A stretch of 64,000 nt of DNA, from NCBI GenBank assembly GCA_008508345.1, contig QNGE01003676.1, forward strand, positions 1-64,000. The letters run 5' to 3'. The stretch is from Paragonimus westermani. Its lineage: Eukaryota > Platyhelminthes > Trematoda > Plagiorchiida > Troglotrematidae. Of this stretch, positions 11,207 to 20,991 are shown in pieces (the first letter of the stretch is position 1; every line of letters begins with the position of its first letter). A program made the translations under genes and the position numbers. Under the pieces are notes generated by a model. The model had not been told where the DNA came from. It ran no database searches and saw nothing but the letters and a program-made list of their open reading frames with translations.

Positions 11207-11359
11207 AGTCTAGGCAAATCAGCCGATGGCATCGTCACCTTTCCTGACAGGGTTCAGGCCATCTAGGATTATCCCGAACTTCCTTCCTTCAAGCAACCTA
11301 GCAGGTTTTGTGGCCTGATAAACTGTTATCGTCCGTTCATCCTCCGCTGGGCGCATATT

Positions 11360-11640
11360 ATGCAGCCAATGACCGACCCTCTCCGTGGAGGTGTTCCTGA
11401 GCTGTCGTTCACCGATTCTACGCGTACTGCTTTCAAAGAGCTCGAAGAGGCTATCCCCAACATAGCCGTGCTCACTCATCCTGATCTTAGCGCACAGTTG
11501 TCGATTATAATCAATGCTTACGATACAGCTGTTGACGCTGTATTACAACAGTTCGTTGAAAATCATTGGCAACCCCTAGCGTTCTTCTCTAAAGTCTCTT
11601 ACAATCGAGCGTGATGGCAAACGCGAGATCGCTTCAATCG
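11360..11640 (+). pseudogene. RNase H remnant, Gypsy copy B
   Basis: The frame covers the RT connection and the RNase H start: LSFTDSTRTAFKELEEAI, then INAYDTAVDAVLQQF and WQPLAFFSKVS. Relatives have a TDAS motif where this copy has NAYD, so the first catalytic Asp is lost. Homology fades soon after the stop at 11612. Confidence 0.87.
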
Positions 11641-11660
11641 ACCCACGTTTATTGATAAAA

Positions 11661-14150
11661 GTGCGCTCGGTGTTCTATCGACACTTCCAGCACCGCCCTC
11701 CTATCCCGAACACACTTCAGACACACCAGATTTCAGCCCTACATTGCACGACCGACAGGATGGACGCGTGATAAAGCTTGTAAGGTTTGCTGAGTATGTT
11801 AGTGTTTTCTACGTATAACATGCTCGTTTGTAAAAACTCCTGTTACCACTATTTAACATAATATTTTTCCGAGTCCTTTTTGAATGTGATCTTAGCACAA
11901 CCGGCTTACAACTTTAGTCAACAAATTGAACGGTTTCAGGTTTCCAGCGGCATGCCGATACCGAACAACCCGTCAACACGGTGAGCTTATTTTGCTTTGC
12001 ACAGGTATTTCACTGTTCGTTCAGTTTAGGATCACCTGGATTTGATACATTGGAGAGACAACTTTTGAAGGCTATCATTCAGCATTAGGTAAACCTACTT
12101 CTCCGTTTTTCTTGAGATTTTAAGGTTGCGTAGCCCGCTGAGACAAACGTGCACTGAAGGCTGAATAACCTAAATAACGGACCCATCAGCTCACTCTTAG
12201 TTTGCGACCGACCAGGTTGTGGACCATTCCTTCTACTATTCTCCTGTACTTCCGACCAACTAGACATTTATCTAGCAATGGACTTTAGATTTTGGTGACC
12301 CGTTGTTGCATGGCCATATTGTGTAACGAAGGCCTTCTGGAGGAAACTCTGTAGCGATCTCAGAATGGTTTAATTCCTGTAGGTATTTTGTTGTACAGTT
12401 TGGCACTTCCTGTTGAGGCGCGTTTGTTTAGCCCGTTTACATACCCTATCTCCGCTAGTGCGGGAATTACTCACTCCGTTACGCCATTAACTGGTTGTAC
12501 AGTTCTTCCTCGGTCATGACAATATGTAGGGTACCGCAGTGTTCGTTGGCTTCTGAATTATCGTCATTGGGTAACTCACTGAACATGGAGTGAAATTTGT
12601 GGGAACATTCCTACAAAACAAACTATATTTCCAGTAATGTTTGGAAATATGTTATGCATTCAGCTCTGCCCTAACCTGGGACCATCGGCAACACCTAATA
12701 AAAAAGGGGACGCGAGATGAGGCCCAACCCACTCGGTGGCACTCAAAAGTGCACTGAACGAAAAGTGCTTAGAACCTTCGAGTCCGTTGAACAACCCTCG
12801 AGAAGGTACGGATTAAACGACCTTGAGGAATAGAATAATAGATGGATCGTTAAGAAAATGTCGCTGAGTGTAGTTTGTTGCACGACTGGAGAATGTGACA
12901 ACGAGTTCGTATCAGGCCTTCTGTAGCAGACGCACACAATCATGCGTACAGACTAGACCAGCAGGGAAGCATTATTCCGGCCGGGATGCTTGGAGAAGCC
13001 ACGTAATCCCTAGTCGCTACAAGAGCTGTGTGCTGGAAGCCCTTCTTTGGAAACGGTTGTGGCGGCAATAAAACTGTGCCCAGGCAGTAAAGCTGCTGTG
13101 GCTCTCAAAAAACAAAGTAGTCATAGCGCGGGCTTCACAATCTGGGGGAACTTCGAGCCAAACAGCAGCCCGCTAAAACTAGTCAAATGTATGTTGGCCA
13201 TCGTCTTACCTCGATACGACCGACATATTGCCAGTACCAGTTGGGTGCGAGCAAAGTAGACCAAGACAATAAAAGGAATCCTGGTAACCGTCTCTCATTC
13301 CAGCAGTCCAACGTAAGTTCTTATGGGGGAAGATGAACTCAGAAGGTCTTTTCCTCAAGTCAAGTTTATCTCAGGATAGGTCCATTGAGGAGCGGACGCC
13401 CGTAAAACGCACTTTCTCTGTCAATGGCTATGGACGACTGAATTTTCTGTATCGTTCACAATATGTATGGTTTCTGTCGTCGATCCTAACGCGCATACTA
13501 GTTTAGCTGATCAGGCTACATTAGCTGCTGCCTGTTTATCAGACAACTCCGCTGGCGGTGCCACAGACATCGAGGTTGATACCCCGTACAAGTGCCCCGA
13601 TATCTTAAGGGCACCTTCACCCAAGTGCCCAATGGATACGCAGACCGTAAGTGTCATCCATATCGTCATAGAATAAGGACATACTGAGACGCCCCAAGCG
13701 AAACGTGAGATGCCTACAAAACAATGACCTCAAATGGTAGGAAAATACCAGTAGGACTCTTGGGGCCACCTCCGTGCATGGTTACTAACTGGTTGAACAC
13801 CGCGATCAGTTTCGCAAGCTGTGAATGCTGTGTCAAAGCTCCAACATAACCAAGTTTTTCGACTGAATTCTTGCTGGAAAAGTCACAACCGTAAAACGCA
13901 GGACTGTCAGACAACCCCCCGGCATATGTTGTACAAAGGTGGTGAGAAAAAGAAGACAAAGCGTGTAAAGCTTACAACCCTAACAGGAAACAAGCGGCCG
14001 TATAGAGGATCACCCGCAACCACGCCACTGTTGCCCTCGTACTTACGCAGAAGTTACCAGCAAGCAGGTTGCTTCGACGGGAATTATAAGGGCTTGCTCA
14101 CGCCATCGCTGTCTTTGTACTTACGGGGAATCCCTCGCTCTGCGCAAATA
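11661..14150. other. No recognised gene
   Basis: Between Gypsy copy B and the LINE. Open frames are short and mutually overlapping. The 69-codon plus frame at 13467-13676 and the 120-codon plus frame at 13821-14183 lie just upstream of the LINE endonuclease. They could be decayed LINE 5' sequence, but I see no diagnostic motif. Confidence 0.45.
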
Positions 14151-14259
14151 TACGTTGAGCGACAACCCTGTGAGAACGTTTGAAGCTCAAAGACTACACA
14201 AAGTGTTCAAAAATACCTCCCACATACCATCTGCTGGCTGTCATTTCGAAATTGATACC

Positions 14260-14601
14260 TTTTTATCTAATATGGACACACTTCTTTTTCGGCACTTCTC
14301 TTATTTACTTGCTATTGGTGATTTCAACACTCCGAGGGCGGCTTGAACTATTCCGAGACAGGTTTCTGGGGAAAAGTTTGATGTGGAACTGCCCCTGACA
14401 GTACCTCGGAGAGCTTGTATTCAGAACGTCCACACGCTGACAAGACATGGTCCAGAGCAGATAGCTTCTTTGTTGGACCTCAAAGCCACCAACGACAGTC
14501 ATTACGTAGATCACGCAGTGACTTTATCTTCTCTTGAACACCGTGCTCATCTTGCTCTGATCCTCGATTTCCTTTACTGTTGGTTACAGAAACACGACTA
14601 G
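14260..14601 (+). pseudogene. LINE apurinic-like endonuclease remnant
   Basis: The first frame ends LLAIGDFNTPR, carrying the GDFN motif of EEP-fold endonucleases (near 14315). A second frame continues with SLLDLKATNDSHYVD and LEHRAHLALILDF, the C-terminal part where intact members read GHSDH. The catalytic SDH is thus degenerate. A frameshift lies between the two parts. Confidence 0.78.
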
Positions 14602-15119
14602 AAGCAACCGACTCGCAACTTCAATCGGGCCGACTTTGGTTGCCTGAGGTACCATTTCAGCATAGGATCAGGCTCGGTGGCTTCGGACTCTCAACTGATC
14701 AAAGATATGATTCACGAAGCACACAGGTCGTACATACCCAGCAATTACAAGTGTCCCTCATTCTCGCCCCTACCACGGACTATTCACTGCCTTCTCTAAC
14801 TTCGCACACAATTATTTGCGATACAACGACGTAAATGAAAATCCGTTATCGATGTAACTTAAAAGTTCGCTGTAATAACTTTGCAGCACAGTCTACAGTG
14901 TTCGAACTGGCGCAAACGAATGAGAACCTTTTTTCAAGCACATGTATTACCACCACAAAAATCCTCCCTCAGTCTTGTCCTTGCGTCAAGCAAGCGGCCT
15001 GATTACCTCTATAGCACACGAGTTCGCTGAGATATTTAGGGATCATTAAGCCGGTGTCTATAATGCAGCGCAGCCGCAAAACACTATAGTAACCTCTTCT
15101 GTCAGCAAAACTTTCAGCG

Positions 15120-15885
15120 GGAATTTACCTTTAGAGGTTAACCCATTCAGTTTGATGGGCCCAGACTAGGTTCATTTGAGAATATTGTGCGAAGGGTTTC
15201 GTGTACTCGCTGAACCATTTTATGCGTTCTTTAAGCTGACTCTCTGGAGGTATCATCCCAGCTGAGTGGAAGTAGGTTACTGCTATTCCCGTTCCTAAGT
15301 CAGATGGTCGACATGCCCGCCAGCTGCCGACCGTTTAGTCTAACGAGTGTTCTGCACAAGATACCAGAACTTCTCATCAAGCGTACAGTGCCACAACACC
15401 TTCTCGGCAATAATCTGGTTTGAATAGCTCTGCACAGGTTTCTACCAAATCGGTCATGTGTGACAAACATTCTTCTCTTCATGGACAGTCTGTTTGATGC
15501 CAAGGACCACGGTCTTATTTCTGATGCTATTTTGTGCGATTTCTCCAAGGCGTCTGATCGAGTGTCTCACGGTCCACTCTTACTAAAGCTACAGACATAC
15601 GGCGTTCAAGGTGAGATTCTCCACTGGAGAGCCCCGTTTCTGAATAGACAAACTTCTAGGGTTACAGGGGATTCCGCCCTGTCTTCTTTCACATCCATCT
15701 CAGCAGGTGTCTCTCAAGGTTACATCCTTGGGCCACTGCTATTTCTAATTTATATCAACGACCTTGCGGAAGTGATCTCCGGTAGCTTCTCGCTGTGTGC
15801 CATTGATCTCGAAATTTGGAACTCCCACTCTCCCAGCATTCCACAAGCCGACCTCGATGCTGTTAATCAATCGTCACGGGAGTAG
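15120..15885 (+). pseudogene. LINE reverse transcriptase remnant
   Basis: The main frame (15460-15885) reads CDFSKASDRVSHGPLL (normally DFSKAFDRV), then GVSQGYILGPLLFLIYIND. It then has LCAIDLEIW where a YADD catalytic box belongs, so one catalytic Asp and the Tyr are lost. Upstream of 15460 the N-terminal RT (the region around RPFSLTSVL) is recognisable only across shifted frames. Confidence 0.88.
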
Positions 15886-16280
15886 TCTCCTCATCATCGT
15901 CGACAAGTGTGCGCACATGTCTCTTGGTGAAGATTCTAGAAACTTACCCACTACACACTGCTGAAAAAGCTGTAGTGATAGCCAAAGTGGGCCTCGAGAA
16001 AAACCCAGAAATCAGGCTGTCGTCCAAACTGTTCTTCTATCACCATGACAAGGCAACTAAGATGGGCTATGCTGTATTAAGCCCGACCTATACTGCTACC
16101 TTGACGTGGTGGTTGGGCTTGTGTACTGTTTTAAGCCGGCGAGCTATGCTGACTAGGACTCCGGTCCTTCCAGATGCAACCTTTTCAGATAGGCCAAAGG
16201 GGAGCAGTCAGACGAAAAGCAGTTACACTCATAGGATTGTATGTCGCACTGCTGACTGCGTAGGAGTGCTTAGGCAGTGA

Positions 16281-16593
16281 GGCACGATCCTATGGGCATA
16301 CAGCAGAACTATTTTTATAGTTGCGGCACTGCTGTCTTCCGTATCAGGAAGAAGGGGGTTAGAAAAGGTACCCTTAGACAAAGAGCACTCTGATCGCCCA
16401 ATGGTTGACCGTAACCGCCGGCGTATTATCCAGTACGGTCGAAAAATATCAAACATCTCTCAAAAGCCCGTTGTAGCCTCGATTACATCCGCTGCGCGCA
16501 GCAGTGTTCAGAATCAGACATTATTGTCGTATTCACTGCGCCCTCGGACTAGGCAAGCCTTTTATGGATATAGGAATTATTATCGAATGACTA
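16281..16593 (+). pseudogene. Open frame split by element D, 5' part
   Basis: A plus frame is open from just after a TGA at 16278-16280 to the insertion point. It has a hydrophobic stretch (IFIVAALLSSV) and then a basic, Ser/Gln-rich part (MVDRNRRRIIQYGRK at 16401). Its apparent stop (ATG ACT ATG TAA) is supplied by the first bases of the inserted LTR. A good splice acceptor (atttttatag, ending 16320) lies within it. I do not recognise the product. It could be a host exon or the end of another retroelement ORF. Confidence 0.4.
16589..16593. repeat. Target site duplication GACTA, left
   Basis: These five bases directly precede the left LTR and recur exactly after the right LTR at 20635-20639. 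Five-base duplications are normal for Ty3/Gypsy integration. Confidence 0.95.
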
Positions 16594-16784
16594 TGTAACG
16601 AATAGGTCCGATAGCAATAACCGAGAGAGTGAAAAGACAACGCCGGATAGGTAGGCTTTAATCAATCAGAAAATGTGGCATGTGGTCTGTAATGTAACGA
16701 ACGGAAGGGTCGATTAGAATAACGGTGTGGTGGACTCAGTTGGATAGGGAAGAGGAGGATACGATGTAGGAACAAAATATGACA
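16594..16784 (-). repeat. 3' LTR of element D (191 bp)
   Basis: It starts TGTAACGAATAGG and ends ...AATATGACA on plus, with the canonical TG...CA ends. It aligns with the right LTR with about seven substitutions and one 4-nt gap (ACGGTG against ACGATGTATG), roughly 96 percent identity by eye. Element D reads on the minus strand, so this is the 3' LTR. Confidence 0.96.
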
Positions 16785-16795
16785 TTCTCCCCGCC
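16785..16795 (-). other. Polypurine tract of element D
   Basis: On the minus strand the bases read GGCGGGGAGAA, directly abutting the TG of the 3' LTR. This is the position and composition expected for the plus-strand primer of an LTR retrotransposon. Confidence 0.85.
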
Positions 16796-16962
16796 ATGGA
16801 AAAAATTATTTAACGTAAAGGTGGATTACTAGGGGTTAAATGTCCAACGTATGAAGTGGGTTATCTTAGAACAACGATAATAGCAAAACTGTGAAGCAAG
16901 GTTAAGCCTCGCGATTTCGAAGTGAATAATGTCTAACCGTTTGTTGCTGGGAGATAAGATTT

Positions 16963-17826
16963 TCAACGCGTTTCTGGTATACTAATAGTTTCTATCGTGT
17001 CTGATATGACGGAGGGTGTGTCGACAATAGAAGGGTTTGGAATGGGGTCTGACAAAATGGTTTGTGGTAGTTCCGATGTGTTTCTGAAAGGGGCCAGTTG
17101 GCGAAGGGATATGGTTTCCTCGCGGCCATCTGGAAGACGAATGTGTGCGTATTTGTGGTTACTCTCTAACAGTTCAACTTTTATTAAGGGATCGTATTTG
17201 GAGGTTCGGACATTCTTCCGATATAGTACTGGTCCGGGCGTAACGAGCCACTGAGGCAGACTAGTTCCTGCGGACGATTTCCGATTATGTAGAAACACGC
17301 GTTCGTGAGGAGTAGCGTTGGCAGCAGTACACAGCCGCGATCTGATAGTGTGCAACGCGTCCGGAAGCACGTATTCCCACTGGTCAATATTCAGTGCTTT
17401 GGAACGCAGGCAGAGAGAAACAGTTTTCCATAGTGTGCAATTGAGTCTTTCAACTTGGCTGTTGCCTTGTGGGTTGTAAATGGTGGTTCTGCTGGTGGCC
17501 ACACCGCAGTCATGAAGGAATTGTCTCAACTCTTGCGACATAAACAGATATCCCCGATCGGAATGAACGCATGATGGCATTCCAAACGTGGAAAGGAGGT
17601 CAGTTTATCGGGTAATGACAGTAGGTTCAGACATATCTGGACAGGGAAAAGCGAATGGGAAGCGGGAAAATTCGTCAATTACAGTTAATATATACTGATT
17701 GCGAGTGGAAGAGGGAATCGGTCCGTTGAAATCAATACTAAGACGTTCAAAAGGCTGTGTCGCTTTAATTAAAAGACTATTATGGGGATGTAAAATTTCG
17801 GTTCTAGTTAGGAACAGACAGAACAT
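16963..17826 (-). pseudogene. Integrase remnant, element D
   Basis: The upstream frame (17605-17826) has FERLSIDFNGPIPSSTRNQY with the first catalytic Asp. The downstream 205-codon frame (16963-17580) has VHSDRGYLF with the second Asp and NPQGNSQVERLN with the catalytic Glu. It ends in a C-terminal domain (KYDPLIKVELLE, IRLPDGREETISLRQLAPF). The catalytic triad survives, but a frame break near 17590 separates it. Confidence 0.93.
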
Positions 17827-17851
17827 CGTTGAAGAACAGATTTGACATTGT

Positions 17852-19136
17852 CTAGAGAGAATGGCAAATTCTTTGTTCGAACGAAATGAGACAAACGAAT
17901 AATTCTGGGATGACAGAGAGAATCACGGAGCGTTTTAAGATAGTCAGTAGAAAGAGATGATGCACAAAAGGCTCGAGATAGAGTATCGGCCGCAGGATTA
18001 TCAGCACCAAGGCGATAGACATCATAAGAGGATTGAGATAGTTCGACCCGCCAGCGTTGAATTTAGTCATTTTTTTTATCTTACTGGCGATTTTCGTGTC
18101 ATACATAAAGGCAACAGAACGTTGATCGGTTAGCAGCTTGAAATGTGTTCCAGTCAGATAATTTCGCCATTTCCTGATGGCTTCAATAATTGCGTAAGTT
18201 TCCTTTTCAACGGCGGAATGATTTAGTTCGGTTGCAAAGAGAGTACGTGAGAAAAAGACCACGGGGCAGCCACTCTGATTTAGTGTAGCGGAGATGGCTA
18301 TATCTGAGGCATCCGTTTCAACGACAAGGGGAATATGTCTGGAGATCGAAAAGAGTGAGGCTTGAACTAGCTCGGATTTGAGAGATTCGTAGGCAGCAGG
18401 TATATCGTTGGGTAAGGGAAAGCTTTTGTTGCTAATCAGCGGGTGGATTTCATCTGAAAAGTGGGAAAACCATTGGGAATAGTATGAGAACATCCCAACC
18501 ACTCTTTGATGTGCTTTCAAGTTTCCAGGTGCAGGCTGTTTGATTGGCGCTTCGAACCGATCGGGATCTGGCTTCACAGATCCTTTGGATATTTCGTAAA
18601 CTAACGGACGAATTTCTTTGGTAGTGAAAACACATTTGCTTCTATTTAGTGTCAGTCCGTATTTATCAGCTACTTGCAGGAACCGACTGCGATTAATTTC
18701 GTGATCAACTGCGTCTTTCCCGCATACAGTAATATTGTCAACATAGACAAAGGTTCCCTTGAGCGTTTCTCGACGGATCAGCTCGTCCATCGCTCGCTGG
18801 AAGCATGCAACACCATTGGTCACTCCAAAAGGTATGCGACGGAATTGGTATGGACTGTTGCACGCTTTAAATGCGATATATTGTCTCTCGCCTTCGTTTA
18901 TGGGGGATTTGGTGATAAGCCCTCTGGAGGTCCAGCGTACTGAAAACAGTGAACTGCGAAATTTTCTCTACCATATCATCGATACGAGGGAGGGGATAGG
19001 TGTCTAGGTAGGTGAATCGATTAATAGTCTGGCTATAATCGACAACCATGCGACGTTTTTGACGATCGTTGGTAGTGATCAAGACCTGTGCACACCACGT
19101 TGATCGCAAAGGTTCGATGATACCGTCTTTTAGCAT
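17852..19136 (-). pseudogene. Reverse transcriptase / RNase H remnant, element D
   Basis: The frame 18867-19136 carries MLKDGIIEPLRSTWC and FSTLDLQRAYHQIP (RT palm, first catalytic Asp). The 323-codon frame 17852-18823 continues with TNGVACFQRAMDELI and FVYVDNITVCG, a YVDN box instead of YVDD that may be natural in this lineage. The RNase H motifs VVETDASDIAISATL and LNHSAVEKETYAIIEAI follow. The connecting RT segment near 18850 is out of frame. Longest surviving retroelement frame in the window. Confidence 0.95.
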
Positions 19137-19261
19137 TCTTTCGACCTCGGCCTGAATGAAAACCTCATCGTGGTGACTGTGGCGTCTCGACTTAATGAGG
19201 ATTGGATGGCAAGAGGGATCGAGTTGAGTGAAAAGAGAGGGAGTTAGAAGAGTAGCGGCAG

Positions 19262-19600
19262 CTAGACCTTAAGCGAAAATGGGGGCTGTACACCTTGACA
19301 GGATATTTTCACAGATCTGTGCCGCTGTAGGAAGTCATGCCTTAATAACACGTCAGCACACAAATTGGGAAGGATGGACACTTTAATACCTTTGTAAAAT
19401 GTACCTTTGTGAAATAATGAAACAATACATTGGCCTTTGGTGCTACTGGCTATTTGTGTGGAAGCCAGGACAATTTGGCTACTTGACGGCAGTCTGGTCC
19501 ATTGATTTCGGAGTATGACCGCTTCAGAAACAGCTCTCTGAGTTCCCTCTGTCAACCAGTGCTTGTAAGGTTATCTCATTGATTACCACTTCAGTGATAG
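19262..19600 (-). pseudogene. Aspartic protease remnant, element D
   Basis: In one minus frame near 19540-19575 the text reads LVDRGNSES, where active enzymes have LVDTGSSES. The Asp is kept but Thr is Arg. A stop follows and the domain continues in another frame with VSILPNLCADVLLRHDFLQ, the conserved distal strand of Gypsy proteases. Confidence 0.8.
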
Positions 19601-19699
19601 CCGTGGTAAGGCTGGTTGGAGCTGCAGCAGAGATGACGAAGGAGGTGAGGAACGGAGAAATTGATGCTGTGTGCTTCGAATGTGTAGCCGAGCGGCAAA

Positions 19700-19790
19700 C
19701 ATTTTAGTAGTGGTCCCCTTTCCCGCATGATTTACGGACCGAATCTCTGGTTGGGCATTCGTTGCGAGGGTGTCGGTCATACCTACAGAA
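19700..19790 (-). pseudogene. Gag zinc knuckle remnant, element D
   Basis: The minus frame reads RFFCRYDRHPRNEC. Apart from the first position (CGT Arg where TGT Cys is expected) it fits C-x2-C-x4-H-x4-C. A second Cys-rich stretch (SVRKSCGKGDH) follows. This marks the nucleocapsid end of Gag. Confidence 0.75.
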
Positions 19791-20221
19791 GAAACGGTTA
19801 GTTTGGGCTGCAGCTAGTGTAATCTCGCAGTGACTGTTAGATTTCTCTGCAGTATGTTATGAGGTGTCGGTAACAGCTGTATTGTAAATCGGAGACTGAG
19901 ATTGCGCGAACGAATGCGATTGTTGCTGGGCCGTGTCTAAAGCTTTCGCTTGATCGTAAGCGGTTTTCGCACCTAAGGTTTTGTGATCAAGGAATCTTTG
20001 GCGAATCGAGTTGGCTAAGAGTCCTCTTACGAACACATTGCGGATGGCGTCCTCTTGATTTTGCTCTGCGCTGACAGCTTTTAAGTTGCAATTCTTAGCA
20101 AGATTGGGAGTTTTTGCATAAACTGGTCGACAGTTTCATTGGGAGCTTGTTTACAAGTTGTTAAAAGGTGGCGTGCAAAAATTTCATTCTTTTGTATGTA
20201 GAGAGAGTGGTGATAGCAGAA

Positions 20222-20419
20222 TCATAGTCGGTGCAGTGAGAAATGAATTTGTATATGGCGGGGGACACAAAATGTATGTGTTTCTAGCATGCCAGGGGTA
20301 TGAGAAGCAATTAATTCGAGAAAATTTGAAAAAGTATATAACCGTTGTTCCCAGACGTCACCACTGTCCATAGAGTTGGGATCAGCATCAAATCGGTCCG
20401 GTCGTATCGTGCGGTCCAT
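20222..20419 (-). pseudogene. gag N-terminus, element D
   Basis: The 65-codon frame begins MDRTIRPDRFDADPNSMDSG, a typical Gag opening for this Gypsy group, and continues with a FSNFLELI helix before the frame is lost. Its ATG lies 20 bp inside the 5' LTR edge, with the candidate self-priming sequence in between. Confidence 0.8.
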
Positions 20420-20420
20420 T

Positions 20421-20433
20421 ATTTTCTGGTTGA
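20421..20433 (-). other. Candidate self-priming primer-binding site, element D
   Basis: On the minus strand the bases read TCAACCAGAAAAT, six bases downstream of the 5' LTR. This is the exact reverse complement of LTR bases 20508-20520. In Tf1/sushi-type elements the primer-binding site pairs with the 5' end of the element's own transcript, as this would if transcription starts at 20520. No tRNA-complementary site is evident at the normal place. Confidence 0.6.
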
Positions 20434-20439
20434 ATAAAT

Positions 20440-20634
20440 TGTAACGAATAGGTCTGTTGGGAATAACCGAGAGAGTGAAAAGACAACGCCGGATAGGTAG
20501 GCTTTAGTCAACCAGAAAATGTGGCATGTGGTCTGTAATGTAACGAACGGAAGGGTCGATTAGAATAACGATGTATGTGGTGGACTCAGTTGGATAGGGA
20601 AGAGGAGGATACGATGTAGGAACAAAATATGACA
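20440..20634 (-). repeat. 5' LTR of element D (195 bp)
   Basis: The right-hand copy of the LTR pair, with the same TG...CA ends as the left copy. As sense reads leftward it is the 5' LTR. It contains the 13-nt sequence (20508-20520) complementary to the leader. If R begins there, U3 would be 114 nt and R-U5 81 nt. Confidence 0.96.
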
Positions 20635-20639
20635 GACTA
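20635..20639. repeat. Target site duplication GACTA, right
   Basis: Exact copy of 16589-16593 on the other side of element D. Confidence 0.95.
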
Positions 20640-20788
20640 GTTTAGGAGTGTGTTCTCCGTCTTCTACACACACTGAAGCGCCTGAGTCAAGGCCTCTGTT
20701 AACGTCTCCCACACCTTATTTGGGAAGCACCAGCACGAGATCACCCAAATTAGCAGCCCTGTTGCATTGGAAGGCTGAAAGGAAATGA
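20640..20788 (+). pseudogene. Open frame split by element D, 3' part
   Basis: If element D and one GACTA are removed, the frame from 16281-16593 reads straight into this segment for about 50 more codons, to a TGA at 20786-20788. This part is rich in Ser, Thr and Pro and ends in a short basic helix-like stretch (KLAALLHWKAERK). A strong donor-like GGTAAGTG follows the stop at 20803. Product not recognised. Confidence 0.4.
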
Positions 20789-20991
20789 CAGGCCTCAGTG
20801 TTGGTAAGTGGCTGTAAATCTGCCGGTCTGGGTTTCGCATTGCAACTTTGCGGTGGCAATACAGTAGAAGTAGAAGGCTAGCTAAGTTAACCCTCGGTGT
20901 TCTATCCAGCGCTTTGACTTTCTGAACTTACCACGAACGATTATGCTGTATTCCTTTGTGCTAGCTTCATGGCCTGGTAATGTAAGTAGTT

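Larger units (their letters stand above)
9830..11660 (+). mobile_element. Gypsy copy B: decayed CsRn1-like fragment
   Basis: On the plus strand the order is Gag C-terminal half, CHCC knuckle, protease, RT and RNase H, then homology stops near 11.65 kb without integrase or LTR. The text is close to copy A's family but in the opposite orientation. It is 5'-truncated exactly at the right repeat dimer and 3'-truncated after RNase H. All domains carry stops, frameshifts or altered active-site residues. Confidence 0.85.
14200..15890 (+). mobile_element. Decayed non-LTR retrotransposon (CR1/Jockey-like LINE)
   Basis: An endonuclease remnant (about 14260-14600) is followed by a reverse transcriptase remnant (about 15120-15885) on the same strand. 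This is the order of an EN-RT LINE. The spacing between the parts is shorter than in intact elements, and frames shift repeatedly. No clear 3' tail was found before the downstream open frame and element D. Confidence 0.8.
16594..20634 (-). mobile_element. Element D: structurally complete Ty3/Gypsy retrotransposon
   Basis: A 4041-bp element with paired LTRs, TG...CA ends, a perfect GACTA duplication, a polypurine tract beside the 3' LTR and gag, zinc knuckle, protease, RT, RNase H and integrase remnants in Gypsy order. Gag opens MDRTIRPDRFDADPNS, only 21 bp from the 5' LTR, so the leader is extremely short. It contains a 13-nt element complementary to the LTR in place of an evident tRNA primer site. 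The coding part is broken in several frames, so this copy is non-autonomous. It is not closely related to copies A and B. Confidence 0.95.

Noticed and set aside
20404..20418. TGGACCGCACGATAC (minus) as a tRNA primer-binding site of element D
   Set aside because: It is 21 nt from the LTR, not adjacent, and is simply the gag start (ATG GAC CGC ACG). No tRNA match was recognised. The self-pairing site fits better.
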